Below are positions 32,001-41,486 of a stretch of DNA of 64,000 nucleotides, piece by piece. Numbering within the stretch: position 1 is the first letter of the stretch; the number at the start of each line of letters is the position of its first letter. The translations under genes and the position numbers were made by a program. Origin of the DNA: Streptomyces sp. NK08204 (lineage in GTDB: Bacteria; Actinomycetota; Actinomycetes; Streptomycetales; Streptomycetaceae); the NCBI RefSeq assembly GCF_020400585.1, contig NZ_JAINVF010000029.1, positions 1 through 64,000 on the forward strand. The letters are read 5' to 3'. Below the pieces are notes generated by a model. It made no database searches. It had not been told where the DNA came from and was given only the letters and a program-made list of their open reading frames with translations.

Positions 32001-35000
32001 GGCCGCCGACGTCGACGCGGTCGAGGCACACGGCACGGGCACGACGCTGGGTGACCCGATCGAGGCGCAGGCACTGCTCGCGACCTACGGTCAGGAGCGG
32101 TCCGGGGAACGGCCGCTGTGGCTGGGGTCGCTGAAGTCGAACATCGGGCACACCCAGGCCGCGGCGGGTGTCGCGGGTGTGATCAAGATGGTGGCGGCGA
32201 TGCAGCGGGGCGTTGTTCCCGCCACTTTGCACGTCGACGCACCGAGCCCGTACGTGGACTGGTCGTCGGGTGCGGTGGAGCTCGCCACGCGCCGGCGGGA
32301 GTGGCCGGAGACGGGAAGACCGCGCCGGGCGGGGGTGTCCTCGTTCGGCATCTCCGGGACCAACGCCCACGTCATCCTCGAACAGGCACCCGCCGATCCG
32401 ATCGCACCCCAAGGACAGCCACGCTGGCCCGCCGTGCCCTGGGTGCTCTCGGCGAAGACCGAGGACGCGCTGCGCGGCCAGGCACGGCGGTTGCTCGCCC
32501 ACGTCGCCGAGCACGACGCCACCGAGCACGCCGTTACTGAGCACGACGCCACCGAGCACGACGTCGCCGAGCACGACGCCACCGAGCACGACCTCGCCGG
32601 TATCGGCCGATCGCTGGCGACCACGCGCTCCCGGTTCGCGCACCGCGCGGTGGTGATCGGCACGGACTCGGCCGAACTGGCCGCCGGGCTGGAGGCGGTG
32701 GCGGCCGGCCGGCCCGCCGCGAACGTGATCCACGGCCAGGCGGAGGACAATCCGGGGAAGACCGTGTTCCTCTTTCCCGGGCACGGCATCCAGTGGCTGG
32801 GGATGGCCGCCGGACTGCTCGACTCCGCTCCGGTGTTCGCCGCGCGGATGGCCGACTGCGCGAGGATCATCGACCCGCTGGTGGACTGGTCGCTGCTGGA
32901 CACGGTCCGGGAGACCACCGACGACTCCTGGCTGGCGCGCGTCGACATCGTGCAGCCCGCGCTGTTCGCGGTGCTGGTGTCGCTGGCCGAACTGTGGCGT
33001 TCGCTCGGCGTACGGCCCGACGCCGTGGTCGGTACGTCGCAGGGCGAGATAGCGGCTGCCTGCGTCGCCGGTGCCCTCTCGCTCGACGACGCATGCCGGC
33101 TCATCGTGGCCCGGTCGCGGCTGATCGCCGAGCAGCTCCCCGGCGCGATCGTCGCCGTCGGCGCACCGGAAGGCGTGGTGGCGGGGCGGCTGCTGCCCGG
33201 CCTGGAGATCGCGGGCGTCAACGGTCCGAACGGTACGACGGTGGCCGGGCCGACGGACACGCTGGCCGAGTTCGTCGCCGGGCTGCGCGAGACCGGAGTG
33301 CCGGCCCGGATCGTGACGCCGTTCGCCTCGCACTCCTCGCTCGTCGATCCGCTGGAGGACCGGTTCGCCGACCTGGCCTCGTTCGTCCGGCCCTCCCGCG
33401 CCTCCGTGCCGATCTACTCGACGGTGACCGGGGCTGCCGTCGCGGGCGAGGACCTGACAGCCGCGTACTGGTACCAGAACTGCCGGCAGCCGGTGGCCTT
33501 CCAGCGGTCCGTCGAGGCCCTGCTCGCCGACGGCTTCACCCACTTCGTCGAGTGCGCCCCGCATCCGGCGCTGGGCATCCACATCGAACAGACCGCCGAG
33601 CGGGACGGCCGCGCTGTCGTCGTGGTCGGCTCCCTGCGCCGCGACGAGGGCGGCCCGGCGCGGTTGCTGACCTCCGCCGCACAGCGGTACGTGCGCGGCG
33701 GCGAGGTGGTGTGGGACTCGGTGTTCGGCGGCGCCCGCCGCGTGCCGCTGCCCACGTATGCCTTCGACCGCAAGCGGTACTGGCTGGAACCGAAGCCGCA
33801 CACGGACGTGACCGCGCTGGGCCTGGCCTCCGCGGATCATCCGCTGGTCGGCGCCGTGGCCGAGCTTCCGGACACCGACGCGGCGCTGCTGACCGGACGG
33901 CTCTCGCTCGCCACGCACGGCTGGCTGGCCGATCACACGGCCGCAGGCGCGACGCTGCTGCCGGCCACGGCATTCGTCGAACTGGCCCTGCGCGCGGGCG
34001 CCGAGGTCGGCCACGGTGTCCTGCGGGAACTGGTGATCCAGAGCCCGCTCGTGCTGCCCGAACAGGGCGGCGTGGCCGTCCGGGTGGTCGCGGACGGCGG
34101 CGAGGTCGCGATCCATTCCCGCACCGACGGCGAGTGGACGACGCACGCGCGTGGCGAGCTGGCCGCCGAGGAGACCGCCGACGAGGGGACCGCCGCCCAG
34201 GAAACGGCCGGGTCCGTCGAACTGGCTGCTTGGCCACCCGCCGAGGCGACCGCGGTCGACCTGAGCGACGCCTACCAGCGGCTGGCCGAGCGCGGTTACG
34301 CCTACGGCCCGGCATTCCGGGGCCTGCGCGCGGTGTGGCGCCGGGGCGACGAGGTGTTCGCCGAGGTCGCGCTTCCCGACGGCACGGATCCGGCCGGGTT
34401 CGGCCTGCACCCGGCGCTGCTCGACGCGGCGTTGCACGCGGCCCTGGTCACCGTGGCCGAGCGCGGCGTGGCGCTGCCGTTCTCCTGGACCGGCGTCCGG
34501 CTGTTCACGACCGGCGCCACCGCACTGCGGGTGGTGATCACACCGAGCGGGCCGGACGAGATCTCCCTGGCGGCATACGACGACGCCGGCAGGCCGGTGT
34601 GCACCGTCGGTTCGGTCGTGCTGCGGCACCTGTCGCGCGAGCAGCAGGCCGCGGTGTCCCGGGCAGGGCGGTCCGCCGCCCACCGTCTGCTGGAGCTGAC
34701 CTGGCCGCCGCTGGAGCGGCCCCGGACGGCCCCGGTGTCGGTCGCGCACTGGTCCGCCCTGGACCGGACGGCGCCGATCCCGGACGTCGTAGTGCTCGAT
34801 GGCCCGTTCGTCTCACGCACCCCGTCGGAGCGGTCCGGAGCGGACGTGGTCGCCGAGACACACGCCGCCACCCACCGGGTGCTCGACGTGCTGCAGGACT
34901 GGCTCGCCGACGAACGGTCGGCGCACAGCACCCTGCTGATCGTCACCCGCGGCGCGGTACGGCCGGCCGGCGAAGGCGCGCCCGATCCGGCCGCCGCCGC

Positions 35001-38000
35001 GGTGTGGGGTCTGGTGCGCGCGGCACAGGTCGAAGCTCCCGGCCGGTTCGTGCTGGTGGACACCGACGCGGACACCGACGCGGACGTCGACGTGGCCACC
35101 GTCGTGGCGTGCGGCGAACCGCAGGTGATGATCCGGTCCGGCGTGCTGCACGCGGCCCGCCTGGCCCCGGTGCCGCCGACGCCCCTGGGCACGTTCGACC
35201 CGACGACTCCCGGTGCGGTCTCCGGTGCGGTCTCCGGGCCGGCTCTCATCACAGGTGGCACGGGTGGACTCGGCTCGGCACTGGCCCGCCACCTGGTGAC
35301 GCGGCACGGTGTGCGGCATCTGGTGCTCGCCTCGCGCCGGGGACCGGACGCGCCGGGCGCCGGTGAACTGGTCGCCGAGCTGGCCGAGCTGGGGGCGACC
35401 GCGCAGGTGGTGCGGTGCGACGTCACCGACCGGGCCGCGCTCGCCCGCCTGGTGACGCCCGAGCTGACCACGGTGATCCACGCGGCCGGGGTGCTCGACG
35501 ACGGCGTACTCGACTCGCTGACCCCCCACCGGATGGATTCCGTGCTGCGGCCCAAGGCCGACGCCGCCTGGTACCTGCACGAGGCCACCGCCCGAACCGG
35601 CGCCACGCTCGTGCTGTTCTCCTCGGTGCTCGGCCTGTGCGGCGGGCCGGGGCAGGCCAACTACGCGGCGGCCAACGCCTTCCTCGACGCGCTGGCCGCC
35701 TACCGGCACGATCGCGGGCTGCCCACGCTCTCCATCGGCTGGGGGCTGTGGGACCGCGACACCGGCATGGCCGGTCAGCTGCGCGCGTCGGACATCGTCC
35801 GGCTGGAGCGGCGCGGCCTGACGGAACTGCCGGTCGACGCCGGGCTGGCCCTGTTCGACGCCACCCTCGCACAGCACCGGCCGTACGTCGTCGCGATGCC
35901 GGTCGACCGCGCGGTGCTCCAGGTCTCCGCCGACCTCGGCGAACTGCCCGCAGTGCTGAGGGACCTGGCGCCGACCCGGCATCAGGCGCCGCCCGCCGCC
36001 TCCACGCCCGCGGACCTGCTCACGCTGACCCGGAACGAGACCGCCATCGTCCTGGGGCGCGACGGCGGCGAGCGGATCGATCCGGACCGCAACTTCCGGG
36101 AACTGGGCTTCGACTCGCTGCTGGCCGTCGAGCTGCGCAACCGGCTCAGAACAGCCACCGGAATGACGCTGCCCGCGGCCGTGGTCTTCGACTACCCCAC
36201 GCCTGCCGCACTGGCCGGGTACCTCAGCGACCGGACTACCGGACGCACCGAGCGCACGGACGAGCAGCCGGCGCGCGTGGCGGACGACACCGATCCGATC
36301 GTCGTGGTGGGCATGAGCTGCCGGTTCCCCGGCGGAATCGACTCGCCCGCGGACCTGTGGCAAGCCGTGGTCGACCGCAGGGACGCGATCGGTGACTTCC
36401 CGACCGACCGCGGCTGGCAGGTGAGCGGCCTCTCCATGCGGCAGGGCGGGTTCCTCGCCGACGCGGGGGCGTTCGACGCCGCGTTCTTCGGCATCAACCC
36501 GCACGAGGCCGCCGCGATGGACCCGCAACAGCGGCTGCTGCTCGAAGTGAGCTGGGAAGCGGTGGAGCGCGCCGGCATCGACCCGCAGTCGCTGGCAGGC
36601 AGCCGCACCGGTGTGTTCGCCGGAATCATGGCCCAGGAGTACGGCGCGGGCGCCGACGACGCCGCGGCCGGCGTGGAGGGCTACCGGCTGATCGGCAGCC
36701 AGGGCAGTGTCGCCTCCGGCCGGGTCGCCTACGCGCTCGGCCTGGAGGGGCCCGCGGTCACCGTGGATACGGCCTGCTCCTCCTCACTGGTCGCGGTGCA
36801 CCTGGCCGCGCGGTCGCTGCGCTCCGGCGAGTGCGACCTGGCGCTGGTCGGCGCCGCCACCGTGATCGCCACGCCGAGGGTGTTCGTGGAGTTCGCCAAG
36901 CAGGGGGGACTGGCCGCCGACGGACGGTGCAAGCCGTTCTCCGCGGCGGCCGACGGAACCGGCTGGAGCGAGGGCGCGGGCGTGCTCGTACTGGAGCGCC
37001 TGTCACGGGCCCGGGAGCGCGGGCACCGGGTGCTCGCCGTGGTGCGCGGCAGCGCGGTGAACCAGGACGGCGCCTCCAACGGGCTGACCGCGCCCAACGG
37101 TCCGTCCCAGCAACGCGTGATCCGTGCCGCCCTCGCGGGAGCAGGCCTGTCCACCGCGGACGTCGACGTGCTCGAGGCGCACGGCACCGGCACGGTCCTG
37201 GGCGATCCCATCGAGGCGGAGGCGATCCTGGCGACCTACGGCCAGGGCCGGCCCGCCGACCGGCCGCTGCTGCTCGGCTCGGTCAAGTCCAACCTCGGGC
37301 ACACCCAGGCAGCGGCAGGCATGGCCGGCATCATCAAGATGATCGGCGCGCTCACCCACGGCCTGGTGCCGCCGACACTGCACGCCGACCCGCCGACGTC
37401 CGCGGTGGACTGGTCGGGCGCAGCCGTCGCGCTGGCGACCGAGCCGGTCGACTGGCCGCACACCGGGCGACCCCGCCGGGCGGGCGTGTCGGCGTTCGGC
37501 ATCTCCGGCACCAACGCCCACGTGATCCTCGAACAGGCACCCGACCAGCCGGAACCGGCTGCGGCGCAGCGGAACTGGCCGGTGCTGCCGTGGGTACTGT
37601 CCGCGCGCACCGGACCGGCGCTGCGCGGCCAGGCCGCCCGCCTGCTGGCCCACGTCCGGTCGAACGAGAACCTCGACCCGGCGGCTGTCGCCTCTGCACT
37701 GGTGGCGACCCGGTCGCGGTTCCCGCACCGGGCGGTCATCACCGGCGCGGACCGCGCCGAACTGCTCGACCGGCTGGCGGGGACCGCTCATGCCGGGGCC
37801 GCTCATGCCGGGGCCGCTCATGCCGGGTCGGCCGAGCAGACCGAGCCGGGGACCGGACCGGTCGTGTTCCTCTTCCCCGGACACGGCAGCCAGTACGCGA
37901 CCATGGGCGCGACGCCGTACGCCGAGTTCCCGGAGTTCGCCGCCGCCCTCGACGAGGTGCTCGCCGAACTCGACGCGCACCTGGACCGGCCGATGGCCGA

Positions 38001-41000
38001 CCTGCTCTTCGCCGAGAAGGGCTCGCCGGACGCGGCCGTCCTCCAGGACCAGACCGAGTACACCCAGCCCGCGCTGTTCGCCGTCGAGGTCGCGCTCTAC
38101 CGGCTGGTCGAATCCTTCGGACTGCGACCGGACTACCTCCTCGGCCACTCCTTCGGCGAACTGGCCGCGGCGCACGTGGCCGGCATCCTGTCCCTGCCCG
38201 ACGCCGCCAGGCTGATCACCGCGCGCGGCCGTGCCATGGCCGCCCTGCCGCCCGGCAGCATGGTGCAGATCCTGGCGGGCGCCGACGAGATCGAGCCCAC
38301 CCTGGAGCCCGGTGTGTCGATCGCGGCCCTCAACGCGCCGGACGCCACGGTGATCTCCGGGACGCCGGACGCGGTCGAGCGGGTCGTCGAACGCTGGCGT
38401 GCGCGCGGGCGGCGATCGGTCAGGCTCCGTAACCGGTACGCCTTCCACTCGGCCGGACTGGACGGCCTGCTGGGCGAGTTCGCCAAGGTGGCCCGGGAGG
38501 TCACCTATCACCCGCCGACGATCCCGATCATGTCCAACGTCACCGGCCGGCCGGCCGCCGAAGGGGACCTGCGCTCGGCCGACTACTGGCTGCGGCACGC
38601 CAGGGGGACCGTGCGGTTCCTGCCCTGCGTGAACGCCCTGGCGGAGCTCGGCGCGAGCACCTTCGTCGAGATGGGGCCGGGGCGGGCACTGATCACGCTG
38701 GCGGCGCGGAGCTTTCCCACCGAGGTGCCCGCGCTGCCGCTGCTGCGCGGTGACCAGCCCGAACTGGCCACCCTGCTGTCCACGCTCGGCGAACTGTCCG
38801 CGCGGGGCCTGCCGGTCGACTGGCGGGCGGTGTTCGGCGAGCCGTCCGGCCCCTTCGCGGAGCTGCCCACCTACGCGTTCGACCGGAGGCACTACTGGCT
38901 GCAGCCGCAATCGCCGGTCGCCGCGACGGGCCTGGGATTCGTCGCGGCGGACCACCCCGTCCTGACCGCCCGCATGGAGCTGCCGGACGACGGCACGGTG
39001 ATCCTGTCCGGCTCGGTCACCCGCAATTCGCCCGGCTGGCTGGCCGACCACGCGGTGGCCGGCACGGTGCTCGCCCCCGGCACCCTCTTTGCCGAACTGG
39101 CCCTGCGGGCCTGCACCGACACCCGGGCGAACACACTGCGCGAACTGGTGATCCAGACTCCGCTGGTGCTGCCCGAGCAGGGCCGGCTGACCGTCCAGGT
39201 GATCGCCCACCCGACCGGTGAGCTGGTGCTGTCCGCCCGCCCCGACGAGCCGGAGGCACCCTGGGTGGTACACGCCAGGGGTTCGGTGACCACGGCGGAC
39301 CGGCAAGACCCTCCGCCGCTGACGGTCTGGCCGCCCGCAGGCGCCGTACCGATCGACCCGGACGGGGCCTACGACCGGCTGGCGCAGCAGGGATACGACT
39401 ACGGCCCGGCCTTCCGCGGACTGCGCGCGATGTGGCGCGACGGCGAGGACGTGCTCGCCGAGATCGCGGCCGACGTCGACACCACCGGCTACGGCCTGCA
39501 CCCGGCCCTGCTGGACGCGGCGCTGCAGGTGTGGCTGGTGGCCACCGACCGTGGCGGCACCGACGTCCCGTTCGCCTGGGAGAACCTGGTGCTGCACCGC
39601 ACCGGGGCGGACAGCCTGCGCGTCCGGCTGTCCCCGGCGGGTCCGGACGGCGTGTCGGTCGCGGTGTACGACCGGGCGGGCCGGCCGGTGCTGACCGCCG
39701 AATCGGTGCGCCTGCGCCCGATGTCCGCGTCGGCCGGCCGCCTACGAGAACTGGCCTGGACCCCCCTGCCCCCCACACCCGCCGCTGCCGCTGCCTCCGT
39801 CTCTGTGCCGCACGACGATGTCACGGTCCTGGACGGCCTTCCCACCGGCGCGGACGTGGTCTCCTCGGTGCATGCGGCGACGCGGACGGTGCTGGGCGCG
39901 CTGACCGCGCCGACGACACAGCGGCTGGTGATCGTCACCCGCGGCGCGGTCGCGCTGCCTGGCGAGGACGTGCCGGACCTGGCCGGCGCAGCGGTGTGGG
40001 GCCTGGTCCGGTCCGCGCAGGCCGAACAGCCCGGCCGGTTCATCCTGGTGGACACCGACGGCGAACTCGACCTGCCGGCGGTCCTGGCGACGGAGCAGCC
40101 GCAACTGGTCATCCGGTCAGGGGTGCCGCACGCGGCCCACCTGGCCACGCTGGCGGAACCCTCGACGGGCGGCTCCCCGTTCGGCCCGGAAAGCAGGGTG
40201 CTGATCACCGGTGGCACCGGCGGTCTCGGCGCGCTGATCGCCCGTCACCTCGTGGTGGCGCACGGTGTTCGGCGACTGCTGCTGGTCAGCAGACGCGGTC
40301 CGGCCGCGCCCCAAGCACCCGCCCTGCGGGCGGAGCTGGCAGAACTGGGCGCGGCGGTCGAGATCGCCGCCTGCGACGTCAGCGACCGGGCCGCGGTGGC
40401 CGACCTGGTGACACCCGATGTGACCGCCGTGGTGCACACGGCCGGCGTACTCGACGACGGGGTGCTGGGATCGCTGACACCGCAGCGGCTGGCAGCGGTA
40501 CTCGCGGCCAAGGCCGACGCCGCCTGGCACCTGCACGAGGCGACGCGCGGGCTGGACCTGACCGCGTTCGTGCTGTTCGCCTCGGTGGCCGGCACGCTCG
40601 GTTCGGCGGGACAGGCCAACTACGCCGCAGCGAACGCCTTCCTGGACGGGCTGGCCGCGCATCGCCAGGCCGGCGGCCTGCCCGCGGTGTCCATCGCCTG
40701 GGGACTGTGGGCGGGACAGCGCGGTATGACGGAGCACCTGAGCGAGGCGGATCTGGCGCGGCTGCGCGACCGAGGGCTGGCGGCGATCACCGAGTCCGAC
40801 GGCCTGGCGATGTTCGACGCCGCCCTGACCGCGCCGCGCGCACAGGTCACCGCGGTGACCCTGCGCGCGCCGGCCCGGCAGAGCCACCAGGACGACGCGG
40901 TACGGCTGCGGCACGAACTGGCCGGCCTCGACCAGGACGAGCAGCGCACACGCGTGCTGGACCTGGTGAGCCGCAAGCTGGCGGCGGTGCTCGGCCACCG

Positions 41001-41280
41001 CGACGGACGGCCGCTCGACACGGACCGCACCTTCCGCGACCTGGGCGTCGACTCGCTCACCGCCATCGAACTGCGCAACGCCCTCGCACCGCTGACCGAT
41101 GTGCCGCTGCCGGCCACGGCGGTGTTCGACCACCCCACTCCCGCGGCGCTCACCGACCACATACACCGAACCCTCGTCGCGCCGGTGCCGGACGCGCGGC
41201 CGAGCCGGAAGGAGCTGATAGACACGATGGACACCGAAGAACTGATCGCGGCAGCGCTGGGCGAGGGCGGCCCGCGATGA
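29098..41280 (+). CDS. modular type I PKS: KSQ-ACP, KS-AT-DH-KR-ACP, KS-AT-DH-KR-ACP
   Basis: A 4060-residue assembly-line enzyme. The loading unit has a KS whose cysteine is glutamine (TVDTGQSSSL, Q151), a remnant post-AT linker (VDLPTYAFDRP) but no AT, and an ACP (Ser586). Module 1: KS Cys843; AT Ser1314 in an unusual GTSQGE with FASH at 1409-1412; DH His1613 and Asp1776; KR (ITGGTGGLG near 2050, LDD motif, Tyr2189); ACP Ser2340. Module 2: KS Cys2560; AT Ser3018 in GHSFGE with YAFH at 3114-3117 (malonyl-like); DH His3318; KR Tyr3842; ACP Ser3986, then a docking-like tail. All reductive loops look intact, with B-type KRs, so the expected product is a dienoyl chain. There is no thioesterase. 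Chain passes to the type II PKS or to the downstream KS-ACP. The ATG has GAGGAG upstream. Confidence 0.93.
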   Translation: MTDGFAIIGMAARLPRANGPAGFWRLLRSGTDAVTDPPPDRMIARRGAFLDDISGFDAGFFGIFPREAAAMDPHQRLILELGWEALEHSRVTETRLAGTRTGVFVSAPGESTPASTPGPYTFAGRQRAMVANRLSHALGLQGPSLTVDTGQSSSLVAVHLAVQSLRTGECDLAIAGGASLMVTPDAHSGLAEMGVLSPDGRCHVFDSRANGFVPGEGGGLVVLKRLADALADGDRIAAVVVGSAVNNDGRTDGLTVPSATAQQALLTRAYDQAGVDPGAVQYVELHGTGTAVGDPVEAAGLGAALGTVPTRTAPLLVGSVKTNIGHLEAAAGIAGLLKTVLSLQNRQVPASLHFAAPHPAIALAELNLRVNTQARPWPAGPAVAGVSSFGLGGTNCHVVLAEAPPQPRPPAPSGLPVVPWVLSAKTGDALRGQARRLLDQAAGSDPVDVGLSLAATRTPFPVRAVVFGRTQLELESGLRELADAVVPAVVVGSAAEPLSVMAREFVAGAEVDWSAVFTGAGARLVDLPTYAFDRPATDVGRPASAVPGPDDDLIRVVRTEIAAQLGHHDADAVPHERSFQDLGFGSLSAIELAERLSATIGRRVDATAIFDYPTPAALAAHLAAHLGDHAADHHAADHHPADALPASGPADDRPQPVGTTRTAADAAADDDDPIAIVGVGCRYPGGVASAADLWEVAAGGRDVISAFPTDRGWDLAALYDPDPDRVGTTYVREGGFLYGAGEFDAGFFGVSPREALSMDPQQRLLLEVSWEVLERAGIDPGSLKGSATGVFTGVMHHDYGSTGDRPEELEGYAVTSTQGSVASGRVSYTFGFEGPAMTVDTACSSSLVALHLAAQALRSGECSLALAGGVTVMATPWVFVEFSRQRGMAPDGRSKAFSAAADGAGWGEGVGVLLLERLSDARRHGHRVLAVVRGSAVNQDGASNGLTAPNGPSQERVIRAALASAGLTAADVDAVEAHGTGTTLGDPIEAQALLATYGQERSGERPLWLGSLKSNIGHTQAAAGVAGVIKMVAAMQRGVVPATLHVDAPSPYVDWSSGAVELATRRREWPETGRPRRAGVSSFGISGTNAHVILEQAPADPIAPQGQPRWPAVPWVLSAKTEDALRGQARRLLAHVAEHDATEHAVTEHDATEHDVAEHDATEHDLAGIGRSLATTRSRFAHRAVVIGTDSAELAAGLEAVAAGRPAANVIHGQAEDNPGKTVFLFPGHGIQWLGMAAGLLDSAPVFAARMADCARIIDPLVDWSLLDTVRETTDDSWLARVDIVQPALFAVLVSLAELWRSLGVRPDAVVGTSQGEIAAACVAGALSLDDACRLIVARSRLIAEQLPGAIVAVGAPEGVVAGRLLPGLEIAGVNGPNGTTVAGPTDTLAEFVAGLRETGVPARIVTPFASHSSLVDPLEDRFADLASFVRPSRASVPIYSTVTGAAVAGEDLTAAYWYQNCRQPVAFQRSVEALLADGFTHFVECAPHPALGIHIEQTAERDGRAVVVVGSLRRDEGGPARLLTSAAQRYVRGGEVVWDSVFGGARRVPLPTYAFDRKRYWLEPKPHTDVTALGLASADHPLVGAVAELPDTDAALLTGRLSLATHGWLADHTAAGATLLPATAFVELALRAGAEVGHGVLRELVIQSPLVLPEQGGVAVRVVADGGEVAIHSRTDGEWTTHARGELAAEETADEGTAAQETAGSVELAAWPPAEATAVDLSDAYQRLAERGYAYGPAFRGLRAVWRRGDEVFAEVALPDGTDPAGFGLHPALLDAALHAALVTVAERGVALPFSWTGVRLFTTGATALRVVITPSGPDEISLAAYDDAGRPVCTVGSVVLRHLSREQQAAVSRAGRSAAHRLLELTWPPLERPRTAPVSVAHWSALDRTAPIPDVVVLDGPFVSRTPSERSGADVVAETHAATHRVLDVLQDWLADERSAHSTLLIVTRGAVRPAGEGAPDPAAAAVWGLVRAAQVEAPGRFVLVDTDADTDADVDVATVVACGEPQVMIRSGVLHAARLAPVPPTPLGTFDPTTPGAVSGAVSGPALITGGTGGLGSALARHLVTRHGVRHLVLASRRGPDAPGAGELVAELAELGATAQVVRCDVTDRAALARLVTPELTTVIHAAGVLDDGVLDSLTPHRMDSVLRPKADAAWYLHEATARTGATLVLFSSVLGLCGGPGQANYAAANAFLDALAAYRHDRGLPTLSIGWGLWDRDTGMAGQLRASDIVRLERRGLTELPVDAGLALFDATLAQHRPYVVAMPVDRAVLQVSADLGELPAVLRDLAPTRHQAPPAASTPADLLTLTRNETAIVLGRDGGERIDPDRNFRELGFDSLLAVELRNRLRTATGMTLPAAVVFDYPTPAALAGYLSDRTTGRTERTDEQPARVADDTDPIVVVGMSCRFPGGIDSPADLWQAVVDRRDAIGDFPTDRGWQVSGLSMRQGGFLADAGAFDAAFFGINPHEAAAMDPQQRLLLEVSWEAVERAGIDPQSLAGSRTGVFAGIMAQEYGAGADDAAAGVEGYRLIGSQGSVASGRVAYALGLEGPAVTVDTACSSSLVAVHLAARSLRSGECDLALVGAATVIATPRVFVEFAKQGGLAADGRCKPFSAAADGTGWSEGAGVLVLERLSRARERGHRVLAVVRGSAVNQDGASNGLTAPNGPSQQRVIRAALAGAGLSTADVDVLEAHGTGTVLGDPIEAEAILATYGQGRPADRPLLLGSVKSNLGHTQAAAGMAGIIKMIGALTHGLVPPTLHADPPTSAVDWSGAAVALATEPVDWPHTGRPRRAGVSAFGISGTNAHVILEQAPDQPEPAAAQRNWPVLPWVLSARTGPALRGQAARLLAHVRSNENLDPAAVASALVATRSRFPHRAVITGADRAELLDRLAGTAHAGAAHAGAAHAGSAEQTEPGTGPVVFLFPGHGSQYATMGATPYAEFPEFAAALDEVLAELDAHLDRPMADLLFAEKGSPDAAVLQDQTEYTQPALFAVEVALYRLVESFGLRPDYLLGHSFGELAAAHVAGILSLPDAARLITARGRAMAALPPGSMVQILAGADEIEPTLEPGVSIAALNAPDATVISGTPDAVERVVERWRARGRRSVRLRNRYAFHSAGLDGLLGEFAKVAREVTYHPPTIPIMSNVTGRPAAEGDLRSADYWLRHARGTVRFLPCVNALAELGASTFVEMGPGRALITLAARSFPTEVPALPLLRGDQPELATLLSTLGELSARGLPVDWRAVFGEPSGPFAELPTYAFDRRHYWLQPQSPVAATGLGFVAADHPVLTARMELPDDGTVILSGSVTRNSPGWLADHAVAGTVLAPGTLFAELALRACTDTRANTLRELVIQTPLVLPEQGRLTVQVIAHPTGELVLSARPDEPEAPWVVHARGSVTTADRQDPPPLTVWPPAGAVPIDPDGAYDRLAQQGYDYGPAFRGLRAMWRDGEDVLAEIAADVDTTGYGLHPALLDAALQVWLVATDRGGTDVPFAWENLVLHRTGADSLRVRLSPAGPDGVSVAVYDRAGRPVLTAESVRLRPMSASAGRLRELAWTPLPPTPAAAAASVSVPHDDVTVLDGLPTGADVVSSVHAATRTVLGALTAPTTQRLVIVTRGAVALPGEDVPDLAGAAVWGLVRSAQAEQPGRFILVDTDGELDLPAVLATEQPQLVIRSGVPHAAHLATLAEPSTGGSPFGPESRVLITGGTGGLGALIARHLVVAHGVRRLLLVSRRGPAAPQAPALRAELAELGAAVEIAACDVSDRAAVADLVTPDVTAVVHTAGVLDDGVLGSLTPQRLAAVLAAKADAAWHLHEATRGLDLTAFVLFASVAGTLGSAGQANYAAANAFLDGLAAHRQAGGLPAVSIAWGLWAGQRGMTEHLSEADLARLRDRGLAAITESDGLAMFDAALTAPRAQVTAVTLRAPARQSHQDDAVRLRHELAGLDQDEQRTRVLDLVSRKLAAVLGHRDGRPLDTDRTFRDLGVDSLTAIELRNALAPLTDVPLPATAVFDHPTPAALTDHIHRTLVAPVPDARPSRKELIDTMDTEELIAAALGEGGPR
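31097..31298 (+). repeat. 202-base tract identical to 41571-41772
   Basis: Covers the start of the module 1 KS. No mismatch is seen across 202 bases against the KS of the stand-alone KS-ACP gene. Confidence 0.9.
32180..32390 (+). repeat. 211-base tract identical to 42651-42861
   Basis: Covers the end of the module 1 KS up to the KS-AT linker. It is identical to the equivalent part of the KS-ACP gene. Confidence 0.9.
32506..32595 (+). repeat. six 15-base units in the module 1 KS-AT linker
   Basis: Tandem pentapeptide units AEHDA, TEHAV, TEHDA, TEHDV, AEHDA and TEHDL. An in-frame minisatellite in a flexible linker. Confidence 0.85.
37786..37830 (+). repeat. three 15-base units in the module 2 KS-AT linker
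   Basis: GCTCATGCCGGGGCC repeated three times (last unit varies), encoding AHAGA repeats at the position equivalent to the module 1 minisatellite. Confidence 0.85.
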
Positions 41281-41486
41281 CCGACCGGATTCCAACGGTA
41301 CGGATTCCGGTCCCGCGGAACGCGGCCGCGGGCAGCCGGGCCCGGTCCGCGTCGGCCCGGTGGGACCGGGTTCTCATGGCGGCGCTCTGGCAGGGCCTCA
41401 TCGGGCTGGGCATCTGGTGGATGTCGGTACCGGCCGTCGTGGTCGACGACCACTCGCATGACTGCGGGCGGAGTGACCTGCGATGA
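41277..41486 (+). CDS. 69-residue small protein between PKS genes, possible membrane segment
   Basis: A small open frame whose ATG overlaps the giant PKS stop (ATGA) and whose stop overlaps the next PKS start (ATGA), so it is translationally coupled on both sides. The N-terminal half is basic (MTDRIPTVRIPVPRN, RARSASARWDR). The second half is hydrophobic (VLMAALWQGLIGLGIWWMSV) and may be one membrane segment; it ends with a short acidic/His tail. I do not recognise a family. The double overlap makes translation very likely. It could be a PKS-associated scaffold or anchor, or only a coupling peptide. Confidence 0.6.
   Translation: MTDRIPTVRIPVPRNAAAGSRARSASARWDRVLMAALWQGLIGLGIWWMSVPAVVVDDHSHDCGRSDLR

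Noticed and set aside
32500..32600. Possible CRISPR-like short repeats
   Set aside because: The 15-base units are contiguous, in frame and without spacers. They are a coding minisatellite in a PKS linker.
29068..34749. A 1893-codon open frame on the minus strand opposite the type I PKS
   Set aside because: It is a shadow of the high-GC PKS gene: low-complexity Arg/Gly/His/Gln composition, no domain, no ribosome site, and the plus strand has complete PKS domains.
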